A DNA stretch of 45,641 nt, from NCBI GenBank assembly GCA_031323845.1, contig JAVIYP010000019.1, positions 1-45,641 on the forward strand, written 5' to 3'. The notes beneath the pieces are model-generated. The model searched no databases and was not told the DNA's origin. It saw nothing but the letters and a program-made list of their open reading frames with translations. Below, one piece after another: positions 32,835 to 42,106 of the stretch. The DNA comes from PUPG01 sp031323845 (GTDB lineage Bacteria > Bacteroidota > Bacteroidia > Bacteroidales > UBA7960). Each line of letters opens with the position of its first letter. Position 1 is the stretch's first letter. Both the position numbers and the translations under genes were made by a program.

Positions 32835-35327
32835 ATGGCCCGTCAAACCCTGTTTGCCGACATCCTGCTGCCTCTTCCGCTGAAGGGCTGCTTTACCTAT
32901 CGTGTGCCTTTAGAGCTCAACGATGTCATCAGGGTGGGTCAGCGGGCCGTGGTGCCTTTCGGCCGCAATAAAGTGTATGCCGGACTGGTGAAGCGCCTTC
33001 ATGAAAAAGCGCCCAGGCAGTTTCAGGCCAGGTACATACACTCCCTGCTCGACGACGAGCCTGTGGTCACATCAAAACAGTTTGACTTTTGGGAGTGGAT
33101 TGCCGACTATTACCTGTGTACCGAAGGCGAGGTGATGAATGCAGCGTTGCCGCCGGCCATGAAGCTGAGCGGCGAAACCCGCATTGCTCTGAATCCTGAT
33201 ACTTCGCCCGGGGGTGCTGAGCTGAATGAGAAAGAACAGGCGCTCCTCGATGCGCTTCAGCACAACAAACAGCTGAGCCTTAGCCAGGCTTCTTCAATAA
33301 CCTCGCTGCCCAGGGTGCTACCCCTCATCAAAACCATGATGGACAAGGGCTTGCTGCTCCTTAAGGAAGAGCTTGACAACCCCTGGCGCCCCCGCCGCGA
33401 AAAGCATGTGCGCCTGCACAAGGCTTACCGTTCCGACGAAGCTTTAAAGGAAGTGTTTGATTATTGTGAACGCAGGGCACCGCGACAACTTGCCCTGCTG
33501 ATGCAATACATTCGCCTGTCGGGATTGTTTAATGCAAAAACCAGGGAGGTGAGGGTTCAGGAACTCACCGCAGGGCTCAAAGGAAGCAATGCCGCCCTCA
33601 ACGCCCTTGACAGGCGTGGCGTTTTTGAGCTGTACGACAAGGTGATCAGCTACTTTGACCATTTGCCGGCCGTGAACAATGATGTCCGCCTGAATGAAGA
33701 TCAGGAACGGGCGCTGCAGGATGTCCGGAACGGCTTCGAAACGCATGACGTGGTGCTTCTTCATGGAGTTACCTCCAGCGGAAAAACGGAGTTGTACATC
33801 AGGCTGATCCGTGAAACCATTGAGAGGGGAGAGCAGGTGCTTTACCTGTTGCCCGAGATTGCCCTGACGGCTCAGATCATCAGCCGGCTGCAGCAGCATT
33901 TTGGTAACCGGGCAGGCATTTACCACTCCCGCTTTAATCCCATGGAGCGCACTGAGGTCTGGAACAACCTGTTGCGTGGCGGTGTGTTGTCGGGCAGCTC
34001 CCGCATCACCTACGACCTGGTGTTGGGTCCGCGCTCAGCCATGTTCCTGCCGTTCAGGAAGCCCGGGCTCATCATCATTGATGAGGAGCACGAACCCAGC
34101 TTTAAGCAGCACGACCCGGCCCCCCGTTACCATGCCCGCGACGCGGCCATCTACCTGGCCTCACTGCATGGTGCAAAAGTGTTGCTGGGCTCAGCCACGC
34201 CTTCACTGGAAGTCATGGCGCAGGTGCATGGCGGCAAGTTCGGTTATGCACGCATTGATAAGCGGCACGGCGGGGTGATGATGCCGGAGATCCTGGTGGC
34301 CGACATCCGTCGCGACATTCGCAGCAAAGCGATGAAGTCGCACTTTTCGGCCCTGTTATATGCCTCTGTGCGTGAAGCCCTTGACGCCGGCGAGCAGGTC
34401 ATCCTGTTCCAGAACCGAAGGGGTTTCTCCCTGCGCCTGGAGTGCGATGTCTGCCATTGGCTGCCGGGCTGCCATCAGTGCGATGTGACGCTGGTGTATC
34501 ATAAAAAAATCAACAAGCTGAAGTGCCACTACTGCGGCTACACGGCAGGCCCGCCGGGCGAATGCCCTGAATGCGGGTCCGCAGCGGTCAGGATGAAAGG
34601 GTTCGGCACGGAAAAAATTGAAGAAGAGCTGCCGCTCTTTTTTCCTGAAGCAAAAGTGGCACGGATGGACCTGGACACTACGCGTTCAAAGAATGCCTAT
34701 GGCAAGATCATCGATGACTTTGAACAGGGCAGGATCGACATCCTGGTTGGCACACAAATGGTCAGCAAGGGGCTCGACTTCAGCAATGTAGGTGTAGTCG
34801 GCATATTGAATGCCGACAACATGCTGAGCTTCCCGGATTTCCGGTCGCACGAGCGGGCTTTTCAGCTAATGGCCCAGGTCGGCGGCCGTGCAGGAAGGCT
34901 GAAAAAGCGGGGCAAGGTGATCATTCAGACCTACAATCCGTCTCATCCCATTATAAAGCAGGTTACTGAAAACGATTACGAAGGCATGTACCGGCAACAA
35001 ATCGCTGAACGCCGCGAATTCCACTATCCTCCCTTTACGCGCCTGGTGCTTCTTTCCATACTGCACCCCGATGAGGCTTTGCTCAACAGGGCAGCAGAGG
35101 AACTGGCCGGCATCCTTCGCCGCAGCTTTCCCAAAAAAGTGTTTGGCCCCGAATATCCTGTAGTGTCAAGGATTCGCAATCAATACATAAAAAACATCCT
35201 GATTAAATTGCCCCGCAGTCCGAAGTTAAAAGAAGAAAAAGAGAAGCTAAGGATGGCAGTACAGGGGTTTCAGACGCTGAGGGAATGGAAGCCGGTTCGC
35301 ATCATCTATAATGCGGACCCTGTTTAG
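32835..35327 (+). CDS. priA: Primosomal replication-restart helicase PriA
   Basis: This 830-residue helicase reloads the replisome at stalled forks. The N-terminal DNA-binding domain starts ADILLPLPLKGCFTYRVP. Walker A is HGVTSSGKTE (311-318) and Walker B DEEH (416-419). Zinc-binding cysteines form pairs near residues 537/540, 546/549, 564/567 and 577/580. The 3'-end helicase lobe has GTQMVSKGLDFSNVGVVGIL. Full length. It starts 21 nt after pfkA and converges on the ftsB-like gene with a 6-nt gap. Confidence 0.97.
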   Translation: MARQTLFADILLPLPLKGCFTYRVPLELNDVIRVGQRAVVPFGRNKVYAGLVKRLHEKAPRQFQARYIHSLLDDEPVVTSKQFDFWEWIADYYLCTEGEVMNAALPPAMKLSGETRIALNPDTSPGGAELNEKEQALLDALQHNKQLSLSQASSITSLPRVLPLIKTMMDKGLLLLKEELDNPWRPRREKHVRLHKAYRSDEALKEVFDYCERRAPRQLALLMQYIRLSGLFNAKTREVRVQELTAGLKGSNAALNALDRRGVFELYDKVISYFDHLPAVNNDVRLNEDQERALQDVRNGFETHDVVLLHGVTSSGKTELYIRLIRETIERGEQVLYLLPEIALTAQIISRLQQHFGNRAGIYHSRFNPMERTEVWNNLLRGGVLSGSSRITYDLVLGPRSAMFLPFRKPGLIIIDEEHEPSFKQHDPAPRYHARDAAIYLASLHGAKVLLGSATPSLEVMAQVHGGKFGYARIDKRHGGVMMPEILVADIRRDIRSKAMKSHFSALLYASVREALDAGEQVILFQNRRGFSLRLECDVCHWLPGCHQCDVTLVYHKKINKLKCHYCGYTAGPPGECPECGSAAVRMKGFGTEKIEEELPLFFPEAKVARMDLDTTRSKNAYGKIIDDFEQGRIDILVGTQMVSKGLDFSNVGVVGILNADNMLSFPDFRSHERAFQLMAQVGGRAGRLKKRGKVIIQTYNPSHPIIKQVTENDYEGMYRQQIAERREFHYPPFTRLVLLSILHPDEALLNRAAEELAGILRRSFPKKVFGPEYPVVSRIRNQYIKNILIKLPRSPKLKEEKEKLRMAVQGFQTLREWKPVRIIYNADPV

Positions 35328-35333
35328 CAGCGG

Positions 35334-35624
35334 TTATTCTTCCACAATGATGAATACATCCTCATTGTCGCGTTTCATAAGATACTTTTCGCGGGCATAG
35401 CGTTCAAGGGCATCAGGGTTGTTCTTCAGCTCCTCTATGGCCAGGCTGTCGCGGTAGATCTCATCCCTGTAAAAGTCGCGCTCATGCTGAAGCTCTTTCA
35501 TCTGACGGCGCATACGCCACTGATTTATGAAGTTGTGCGTGTCGAAAAACACCAGCCACACCAACACCAGGAGGAAGGCTAAAAAGTAACGGTTCCGTAA
35601 TATGGAAGGAATCCTGTGTCGCAT
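35334..35624 (-). CDS. FtsB/DivIC-like septum formation initiator
   Basis: This 96-residue bitopic membrane protein has a short basic N-terminus, one transmembrane helix (about 13-29, YFLAFLLVLVWLVFF), then a coiled coil (WRMRRQMKELQHERDFYRDE). The C-terminal part NPDALERYAREKYLMKRDNE carries the family pattern around a REKY/REKF motif. FtsB-type proteins bridge FtsL and FtsQ in the divisome. ATG 35624 is chosen over a TTG at 35642, and a -7 element TATCTTTG (complement of 35640-35647) lies just upstream. Confidence 0.85.
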   Translation of the reverse strand: MRHRIPSILRNRYFLAFLLVLVWLVFFDTHNFINQWRMRRQMKELQHERDFYRDEIYRDSLAIEELKNNPDALERYAREKYLMKRDNEDVFIIVEE

Positions 35625-35639
35625 CGGGTGCCCTTTTTG

Positions 35640-35647
35640 CAAAGATA
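35640..35647 (-). promoter_or_regulatory. -7 element for the ftsB-like gene
   Basis: The minus strand reads TATCTTTG, a perfect TAnnTTTG, with 15 nt between it and the ATG at 35624. No matching -33 box was seen. Confidence 0.5.
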
Positions 35648-35714
35648 TAAATAATCGTTCAGAGATGTGATGGCGAATTATGAAAGCATGCCGGTATTTA
35701 CCGCTCTTTATCCA

Positions 35715-36437
35715 TCACTTCAATCCCTTGACCCGTGGTGTTCCTGCTACAAAATCCTTCAGGTAAAAGGGTTCGTAATAGGCCAGATCGGCAAAGTCGC
35801 CGCGCCGGTACTTTTGTTCCGCCTCTGCCACCATGCCTTTAGCAGACGGCCATATGTCCGGCAGAAAATGCGCCCGCGGGCTCCTGATAACGGCCTTGCA
35901 TTTTTCTGCACCATCGCCAAAGAACAACAGGTCGTGTTCCCGCAACAGCGCCTCAAAGGATGCATGCTCAATGATTGCCGCTTCCGTATCGCGCAGCAGC
36001 GACATATCCTCGCGAAAGAGGGCGTAATACACTTCCATCCTGCGGGCATCAATCATAGGACAATACAGTATGTTCCTGCTTCTTGAGAGGACTTCGGGTT
36101 TTTCTGCTGAAAGGTGTTCGTTTGCCACGCGTGTCATGGCCAGCATGGTATGTACCGGAATGAGCGGTATGTCAAGCGCATAGCAAAAGCCTTTGGCCGC
36201 AGACACCCCGATCCGCAATCCGGTGTAGGATCCCGGGCCGCTGCTGATGGCCACTGCACTGACATCACCGGGAGCATGACCGGTTTGCTCCAGCACTTCC
36301 TGCATAAAAACGGTGAGTGTCGATGAATGCGAATAGCCGCTGTCGAGGCTTTCACGGAGCGCCAGCAGCCGGCCGTCATGCGAAAGACCCACGGAGCACG
36401 CCCTGGTGGAGGTTTCTATGTGAAGGATAAGCGGCAT
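35715..36437 (-). CDS. tsaB: tRNA threonylcarbamoyladenosine biosynthesis protein TsaB
   Basis: This 240-residue ASKHA-fold partner of TsaD works in t6A37 formation on ANN-decoding tRNAs. It opens LILHIETSTRACSVGLSHDG and contains AVAISSGPGSYTGLRIGVSA and AKGFCYALDIPLIPVHTM, all typical. The ATG directly follows the stop of the HlyD-type gene with no gap (TAA ATG), implying translational coupling. It is last in the TolC-adaptor-tsaB run. Confidence 0.95.
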   Translation of the reverse strand: MPLILHIETSTRACSVGLSHDGRLLALRESLDSGYSHSSTLTVFMQEVLEQTGHAPGDVSAVAISSGPGSYTGLRIGVSAAKGFCYALDIPLIPVHTMLAMTRVANEHLSAEKPEVLSRSRNILYCPMIDARRMEVYYALFREDMSLLRDTEAAIIEHASFEALLREHDLLFFGDGAEKCKAVIRSPRAHFLPDIWPSAKGMVAEAEQKYRRGDFADLAYYEPFYLKDFVAGTPRVKGLK

Positions 36438-37775
36438 TTACCTGAAAAGATCTTGCCGGGCGACTTTAATCACCACATCGCCATCTTTGAGTTCCCTGGA
36501 TACCAGCCTGAAAGGACCGGTGATAACTTCCTGCCCTTCTTCAAGCCCTTCGAGGATCTGGATGTACTGGTTGTCCTGAATGCCTGACTTGACCTTGGTC
36601 TGCACCGCTTTGCCGTCTTTGAACAGGAACACATATTCGCCGGGGCGCGATGATGCCGCTGGTGTAGCGGCCTCTTTTTCTGACTTTTCATCATTCTGGT
36701 CTGTTTTGCGTGCCGTTCCCTCACGGGTGGTCACGGCCTGAATAGGCACCGAAAGGGTATTCCAGGCTTTTTGCGTCTGAATGTCAACCGTGGCCGACAT
36801 TCCGGGCCTGAAAGGCGAGAGGTGCGGCCGGTCCTCCCGCAGCAGGTGTTCGTATGATTCGGGAAGCATCCTTATGCGTACTTCAAAATTGATGACCTGG
36901 TCGGTACCAAGTCCCTGGCCGCTGGCTGAATTGGCAATGGAAGTTACCTTTCCGAGAAACTGCTCGCCGAGGAAGGCATCGATCTGAATCACGGCGGTGT
37001 CGCCTTCGTTAACGCGAACAATGTCGTTTTCATTGACGTCAACCTTTACCTCCATTTCGTTCAGGTTGGCGATGCGGAGGATTTCGGTACCTGCGAATTG
37101 CGAAGTGCCAACCACCCTCTCCCCTGTTTCGGCATCCAGGCGTGAGATGGTTCCGTTCATCGGAGCGAAAAGGTTTGTTTTGGTCAGGTTGTCGCGGGCC
37201 TCGGTAACGCCGGCCTCGGCACTCTTAACCTGGAACTCGCTGGCCACTACACCTTGCCTGGCACCTTCAACATCAGCCTCAGCCACCAGATACTGAGCCC
37301 GCGCCGTATCGTATTCAGACTCCGAGATGGCATTTTGTTCAAACAGCCTTTTGTGACGGTTATAGCTGGCTTGTGCGTTGATAAATTGTGCCTCGGCCTG
37401 AAGCAGACGTGCGCGGCTGTTCGCCAGGTTGGCACGGGAAGTGTTCAGCGCCGCCTCCATCCTGTCGAGAGCCGACTCATAAATGTCGGGGTTGATGCGT
37501 GCCAGCAACTGACCACGCTCTACATAGTCTCCTTCGACAATCAGGAGTTCAATGATCTCACCTGACACATCAGGACTCATTTTGACCTCTGTAACCGGCC
37601 TGACCCTTCCGCTGGCCGTCACGATCTCAACAATGTCCCTCAGCTCAGCCTCTTCCACGGTCACCCTTAATCCTTCGTGCCCGCCAATCCAGCCGGCACG
37701 GCGACCGATGATGATAAAAAGAAACAGCACGCCAAGCAGGATCAATGCTATTTTCAGTAATTTATTACGTTTCAT
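36438..37775 (-). CDS. Efflux periplasmic adaptor (HlyD/MacA type)
   Basis: This 445-residue membrane-fusion protein has one N-terminal helix (about 6-24), a barrel-sandwich lipoyl half (GRVRPVTEVKMSPDVSGEII), an alpha-helical hairpin (about 115-195), the returning lipoyl half with TNLFAPMNGTISRLDAETGE, then beta-barrel and membrane-proximal domains. A Lys/Glu/Ala/Pro-rich insert sits near residue 355. MacA-like adaptors link an ABC transporter to TolC. The pump gene itself is not adjacent. TolC is 91 nt upstream on the same strand, tsaB immediately downstream. Confidence 0.9.
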   Translation of the reverse strand: MKRNKLLKIALILLGVLFLFIIIGRRAGWIGGHEGLRVTVEEAELRDIVEIVTASGRVRPVTEVKMSPDVSGEIIELLIVEGDYVERGQLLARINPDIYESALDRMEAALNTSRANLANSRARLLQAEAQFINAQASYNRHKRLFEQNAISESEYDTARAQYLVAEADVEGARQGVVASEFQVKSAEAGVTEARDNLTKTNLFAPMNGTISRLDAETGERVVGTSQFAGTEILRIANLNEMEVKVDVNENDIVRVNEGDTAVIQIDAFLGEQFLGKVTSIANSASGQGLGTDQVINFEVRIRMLPESYEHLLREDRPHLSPFRPGMSATVDIQTQKAWNTLSVPIQAVTTREGTARKTDQNDEKSEKEAATPAASSRPGEYVFLFKDGKAVQTKVKSGIQDNQYIQILEGLEEGQEVITGPFRLVSRELKDGDVVIKVARQDLFR

Positions 37776-37866
37776 CTGTTTTTGTTTATTCGGTTGGTTG
37801 TTGTTTTCTATGAATTGCAGATCATTTTTTTGCTAATTCCTGTGCTATGAACAGCCGGCTTAAGGC

Positions 37867-39291
37867 TTAGTTCAGACTGAGCGGAAGTCCCAGGTAAAAA
37901 TCCAGCACCTTAACCCGGAACACATATTCATATTTTGACTGCAGCAGCTCCGACTCGGCTGTGGTGAGCCTGTTTTTGGCATCATTATATTCCAGCGTGT
38001 TCACCATTCCCACGTTAAAGCGTTGTTCAGTATACCGGAAAGCTTCTTCGAGGGCAGTAACGTTTTTTTCTGTGGCCAGGTAGCGTTTAAGCGCTGCGTG
38101 GGCGTCCTGATGGGCCTGTTCAATGATTTTATAGAGCTGGTCGCGAACAAGCTGCCGCTGCAGCCTCGAATTCTCCAAAGCGATCCGTGAACGGCCAATG
38201 TTTGCTCTCACCTGGTAATTATTGAAAACCGGGATACGCAGAAAAAGGCCGATGCTGCGGTTGAAGTTATCTTCCAGCTGCTCCCGGAACGGAATCACCT
38301 CTGTTGTAAAATTCATAGGTGAGTCAAACACGTCGTAAGCAGAAGCCATCTTGCCCTGCAAGGCCTTGTCCGTATTTTCCACGAGCCGCAGGCGTGCTTC
38401 CGAGTAGCCGGTGCCCATGCTACCGCTAAGAGCAAGAGAGGGACTGCGACCGGCACGGGCGATCTCATGGCTTTTGGCAGCGCTGGCCACCCTAATATCT
38501 GCCGACAGCACATCGGGCTGTATGCCAACGGCGGCATCATAGATCTGCATGGGAGAATAGCCGAGGGTCTCGCTTTCAAAAATCTCAATGAAGGGAACTT
38601 CTATGGCAAAGCCAACGTCAAGGGGCAGATCCAGAAGTTGCATAAGGTCAAGATAGGCAATGTTAAGCTGGTTTTCTGCATTAATAAGCTGCAGCTCCTC
38701 CGAGGCCTCCTGGGCCTGAATGGTCAGCAGGCTGCCGCGTGCCAGTGTGCCCGCATCCACCAGTTTGGAAGTGCGTTCAACCTGCTGCCTGGTGATCTCA
38801 AGCTGCCTCGCCGATACCTCAACCAGCTCCTTCGCAAAAAGAATCTGCAGATACATGGACGCTACCGAAAGGGCAATGTCATTCTCCATGCTTTCTACAT
38901 CAAACCGGCTGGCATCAAGCTCATAGCGTTCGCGTTCGATGCTTTTGCGGATTTGAAAGCCGCTGAACAGCGTCACACCGCTGCTGACACTGAAATTGTT
39001 CGACTGTATCCGCTCCGTGGCAAATTCGTTGGTGAGCGGGTCAAGAGTGCGGCCGTAATTGTAATTGTGAGATGCGTTCGCATTAAGGCTGGGAAATCGT
39101 GTGGCCTGCGCCTGGCTCAGGTTTTCACGGGCCAGGTCCACACCCAGGCGCTGCTGCTTAATCCGGAGGTTGTTTTCGATGGCATGATGGATGCAGTCTT
39201 CCAGCGACCAAATACGCACCTCCTGTGCCTGCACCTTCCCGGAAAAATAAAGCAGCAATAAAAACAGAAAAATAAGAGAATTCGTTTTCAT
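37867..39291 (-). CDS. TolC-family outer membrane efflux protein
   Basis: This 474-residue protein has a signal peptide ending YFSGKVQA. The mature part opens with EVRIWSLEDCIHHAIENNLR, the classic OEP repeat start, and contains SQAQATRFPSLNANASHNYN. Two OEP repeats cover the mature part, the second near RFNVGMVNTLEYNDAKNRLT. It forms the trimeric exit duct for the adaptor encoded next. First gene of the run, with a good promoter at 39330-39364. Confidence 0.92.
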   Translation of the reverse strand: MKTNSLIFLFLLLLYFSGKVQAQEVRIWSLEDCIHHAIENNLRIKQQRLGVDLARENLSQAQATRFPSLNANASHNYNYGRTLDPLTNEFATERIQSNNFSVSSGVTLFSGFQIRKSIERERYELDASRFDVESMENDIALSVASMYLQILFAKELVEVSARQLEITRQQVERTSKLVDAGTLARGSLLTIQAQEASEELQLINAENQLNIAYLDLMQLLDLPLDVGFAIEVPFIEIFESETLGYSPMQIYDAAVGIQPDVLSADIRVASAAKSHEIARAGRSPSLALSGSMGTGYSEARLRLVENTDKALQGKMASAYDVFDSPMNFTTEVIPFREQLEDNFNRSIGLFLRIPVFNNYQVRANIGRSRIALENSRLQRQLVRDQLYKIIEQAHQDAHAALKRYLATEKNVTALEEAFRYTEQRFNVGMVNTLEYNDAKNRLTTAESELLQSKYEYVFRVKVLDFYLGLPLSLN

Positions 39292-39329
39292 GATTGTTGT
39301 TATGGAATGTGTGTTCTGAATTGATCACA

Positions 39330-39364
39330 CAAAAGTATAAAACTATGACGGATAATTGTTCAAA
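39330..39364 (-). promoter_or_regulatory. tolC-like gene promoter
   Basis: The minus strand has -33 TTTG (complement of 39361-39364), a 23-nt spacer and -7 TACTTTTG (complement of 39330-39337). Both boxes match consensus; the spacer is at the upper limit. The ATG is 38 nt downstream of the -7 box. Confidence 0.6.
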
Positions 39365-39463
39365 CACGCCGAATTTTGAGTATTTTTATGATGCGTGAAC
39401 GGCTGGCTGACAACAGAAACCGGAATGACAGGATACGTTACACGTTGAATTCGGGAAACAAGT

Positions 39464-39471
39464 TAACTTTG
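39464..39471 (+). promoter_or_regulatory. -7 element almost touching the epimerase start codon
   Basis: TAACTTTG ends 4 nt before the ATG at 39476. A start site 5-8 nt downstream would give a leaderless or nearly leaderless mRNA. GTTG at 39444-39447 (16-nt spacer) is a 3 of 4 match to -33. Confidence 0.5.
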
Positions 39472-39475
39472 ATTC

Positions 39476-40348
39476 ATGAAAAAAAAGCAGGTAAAGATTT
39501 CGGTCAGCGGCAGCAGTGGTTTTCTTGGAAGAGCGCTTGTCGCATCCTTCCGGGAACACGGATATTATGTACAGGCCCTTACCCGCAGGGACTTTTCAGG
39601 GGATGCGGCTGAGCTTGGGGCGTTGCTGGATGGGTCGGATGTGGTGATCCATCTGGCGGGTGCACCCGTGGCCAAAAGGTGGACCAAAGCATACCGGCAG
39701 GAGTTATATAACAGTCGCATCCTCACCACCAGGAAACTTCTTGAAGCCATGAAGGGGCTTAAAACACCTCCTTCAGCTTTTATCTGTGCCTCTGCTGTGG
39801 GCATTTACCCGGATGAAGGAGCGCACGATGAGAAGAGCACCCTTTATTCAGACAGCTTTTTGGGGAGGTTATGCCGTGACTGGGAGGCGGAAGCTCTTCA
39901 GGCACAGGCTTTATGCCGCACGTTGTGCTTCCGGTTCGGCGTTGTTCTCGGGAAGGAAGGCGGTGCGCTGCAAAAAATGGCCATGCCGTTTCGCTTTGGC
40001 CTGGGTGGCCGTATCGCATCTGGCAGGCAAATGATGTCTTGGGTGCATGTGGACGATGTCATCCGGGCTTTTCACTTCGCCATCAGCAGGCACGAACTGC
40101 AGGGACCTGTCAACATCACCGCACCGGCTCCTGTCAGCAACAGGGAATTCACCAGGGTCCTGGCCAGGACCTTAAAACGACCTGCTGTTTTCCCGGTTCC
40201 CGGGTTTGCGTTGCGGTTGATTTTCGGAGAGGGTGCGGTGGTGCTTACCGGCGGACAACATGTGCTGCCCGGAACGTTGCTGGAGCACGGGTTTTCCTTT
40301 GATTTTCCGGACGCAGGAGATGCGTTGAAAGATCTCTTAAGGGGTTGA
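39476..40348 (+). CDS. TIGR01777-type NAD(P)-dependent epimerase (extended SDR)
   Basis: This 290-residue Rossmann protein has GSSGFLGRAL (GxxGxxG, residues 12-18) and VVIHLAGAPVAKRW. The family hallmark region is SAVGIYPDEGAHDEKSTLYS, with MMSWVHVDDVIRAFHFAI further on. A DUF1731-like C-terminus follows. Proteins of this type (YfcH relatives) have no established substrate. An in-frame ATG further upstream does not exist in the promoter region, so 39476 is the natural start. It is probably monocistronic. Confidence 0.9.
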   Translation: MKKKQVKISVSGSSGFLGRALVASFREHGYYVQALTRRDFSGDAAELGALLDGSDVVIHLAGAPVAKRWTKAYRQELYNSRILTTRKLLEAMKGLKTPPSAFICASAVGIYPDEGAHDEKSTLYSDSFLGRLCRDWEAEALQAQALCRTLCFRFGVVLGKEGGALQKMAMPFRFGLGGRIASGRQMMSWVHVDDVIRAFHFAISRHELQGPVNITAPAPVSNREFTRVLARTLKRPAVFPVPGFALRLIFGEGAVVLTGGQHVLPGTLLEHGFSFDFPDAGDALKDLLRG

Positions 40349-40421
40349 GCAGGCGCAGGACTTAAGCGCCGGTTGGAGGGGTTATGTTTCGAAAACCGAA
40401 CCAACTTATTTCGAAATAACT

Positions 40422-40449
40422 TTTGTGTTAATTATTTTTTGTATCTTTA
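40422..40449 (+). promoter_or_regulatory. Candidate promoter upstream of radA
   Basis: TTTG at 40422-40425, a 16-nt spacer and TATCTTTA at 40442-40449 (7 of 8 to TAnnTTTG) lie in the 272-nt gap before radA. No gene is seen in the gap. Confidence 0.4.
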
Positions 40450-40620
40450 TACCCTTGTTTTCATGGTTGCAGAGGGAAAACCGTCATACAGTTTTTGTTG
40501 TGGTTTTCCCTTTCTTTATTTACAGGAAGTATGAGGCACTGGTACGGTCTTCCGGGCTGAAAAGCCTGATGAGAAGACCTGCCGGCATGAGGTTTATGTG
40601 TGAATTTAAAGACCCGGGCT

Positions 40621-41991
40621 ATGGGAAAGTCTAAGTCGGTTTTTTTCTGCAGCAGTTGCGGTGCCAGTTCACCCAAGTGGATGGGGCGTTGCAATGCCTG
40701 CGGCGAATGGAACACTTATGTTGAGGAGGTTGTCAGAAAGGAGGCCTTATCCGGGAGGCGGCAGGGTGCTGAGGCGGGAATGGCGGCGGCCAGGCCCCGG
40801 TTGATCAACGAGATTGACGGCAGCAACCAGCGTCGTATTTCCACACAGAATATGGAGCTCGACCGGGTACTGGGTGGCGGCCTGGTGCCGGGAGCCCTGA
40901 TGCTTGTGGGTGGTGAGCCCGGCATTGGCAAGTCAACCCTGATGCTGCAAGTGGCCATGCAAATGAAGGATTTCAGGGTTTTGTACATTTCCGGCGAAGA
41001 AAGCGAACTGCAGCTCGGCATGCGGGCCCGGAGGCTGGGGTTTGAACATCCCGGCTGCTATATCCTTACCGAAACCGACACCGAACGTATCTTAAACCAT
41101 GTTGACATTCTGAAACCAGGGCTGATCGTGGTTGATTCCATACAGACGCTCAGCACCCCGCATATCGATTCGTCTGCAGGCAGTATTAGCCAGATCCGCG
41201 AATGTGCTGCAGAATTTCAGCGCTACGCGCGCCAAAGCAGCACGCCCGTGTTTCTTATTGGCCACATCACGAGGGATGGTTCCCTGGCCGGGCCAAAGCT
41301 TCTGGAACATATGGTAGATACGGTACTGCATTTCGAGGGTGACCGCAACCACATGTACCGCATACTGCGTTCGGCAAAAAACCGTTTTGGCAGCACCAGT
41401 GAGCTGGGCATTTACGAGATGCGCGACAACGGGCTGCGGGAAGTGGCCAACCCTTCTGAACTGCTGCTGTCGCAACACGACGAGCCGGTCAGCGGCGTCA
41501 CGGTGTCGGCGGCCATCGAAGGCATGCGCCCGCTGCTCATAGAAACACAGGCGCTGGTAAGCTCGGCAGCCTACGGCACACCACAACGCTCAGCCACCGG
41601 CTTCGACCTGCGACGCCTGAACATGCTGCTGGCCGTCCTGGAAAAAAGGTGCGGCTTCCGCATTGCCGCCAAAGACGTTTTTCTTAACGTCACCGGGGGC
41701 ATCAAAGTGAACGACCCTGCCATAGACCTCGGCGTAATCTGTGCCGTGCTCTCCTCCGGAGAAGATATTGCCGTAAGCGAAAAAACGTGCTTCGCAGCAG
41801 AAGTGGGACTGACCGGCGAAATCAGACCGGTGATGCGCATAGAAGACAGAATAGCGGAAGCAGCCAAACTGGGCTTTAGCGAAGTGTTCGTTTCCAAATA
41901 CAACATGAAAGGCATCGAAAAAAAAGCATTCAAGATCAAGATCGTCCCCGTGACCCGCATCGACCAGGTGTTCCAAATGCTTTTCGGCTGA
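40621..41991 (+). CDS. radA: DNA repair protein RadA (Sms)
   Basis: This 456-residue RecA-like branch-migration ATPase has an N-terminal zinc finger (Cys10, 13, 24, 27), then Walker A VGGEPGIGKSTLML (about 97-106). Next come the RadA-specific KNRFG in LRSAKNRFGSTSELGIYEM and a Lon-protease-like C-terminal domain (NVTGGIKVNDPAIDLGVICA). RadA extends recombination intermediates. ATG 40621 is chosen over 40600, since MGKSKSVFFCSSCG is the usual opening. Confidence 0.97.
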   Translation: MGKSKSVFFCSSCGASSPKWMGRCNACGEWNTYVEEVVRKEALSGRRQGAEAGMAAARPRLINEIDGSNQRRISTQNMELDRVLGGGLVPGALMLVGGEPGIGKSTLMLQVAMQMKDFRVLYISGEESELQLGMRARRLGFEHPGCYILTETDTERILNHVDILKPGLIVVDSIQTLSTPHIDSSAGSISQIRECAAEFQRYARQSSTPVFLIGHITRDGSLAGPKLLEHMVDTVLHFEGDRNHMYRILRSAKNRFGSTSELGIYEMRDNGLREVANPSELLLSQHDEPVSGVTVSAAIEGMRPLLIETQALVSSAAYGTPQRSATGFDLRRLNMLLAVLEKRCGFRIAAKDVFLNVTGGIKVNDPAIDLGVICAVLSSGEDIAVSEKTCFAAEVGLTGEIRPVMRIEDRIAEAAKLGFSEVFVSKYNMKGIEKKAFKIKIVPVTRIDQVFQMLFG

Positions 41992-42054
41992 AAGAAGAAA
42001 ACAGACCAGGCGGCTTCCGTCTTGCACTACAATCCTCCGCTCAGGGATTTATGT

Positions 42055-42062
42055 TATCTTTG
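42055..42062 (+). promoter_or_regulatory. -7 element for the deiminase-like gene
   Basis: TATCTTTG matches TAnnTTTG exactly and lies 44 nt before the ATG at 42107. No TTTG is found 17-23 nt upstream of it. Confidence 0.5.
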
Positions 42063-42106
42063 CAACACTTATTCAATCTTTATTTAACTGGTTTTTATTT
42101 AATATC

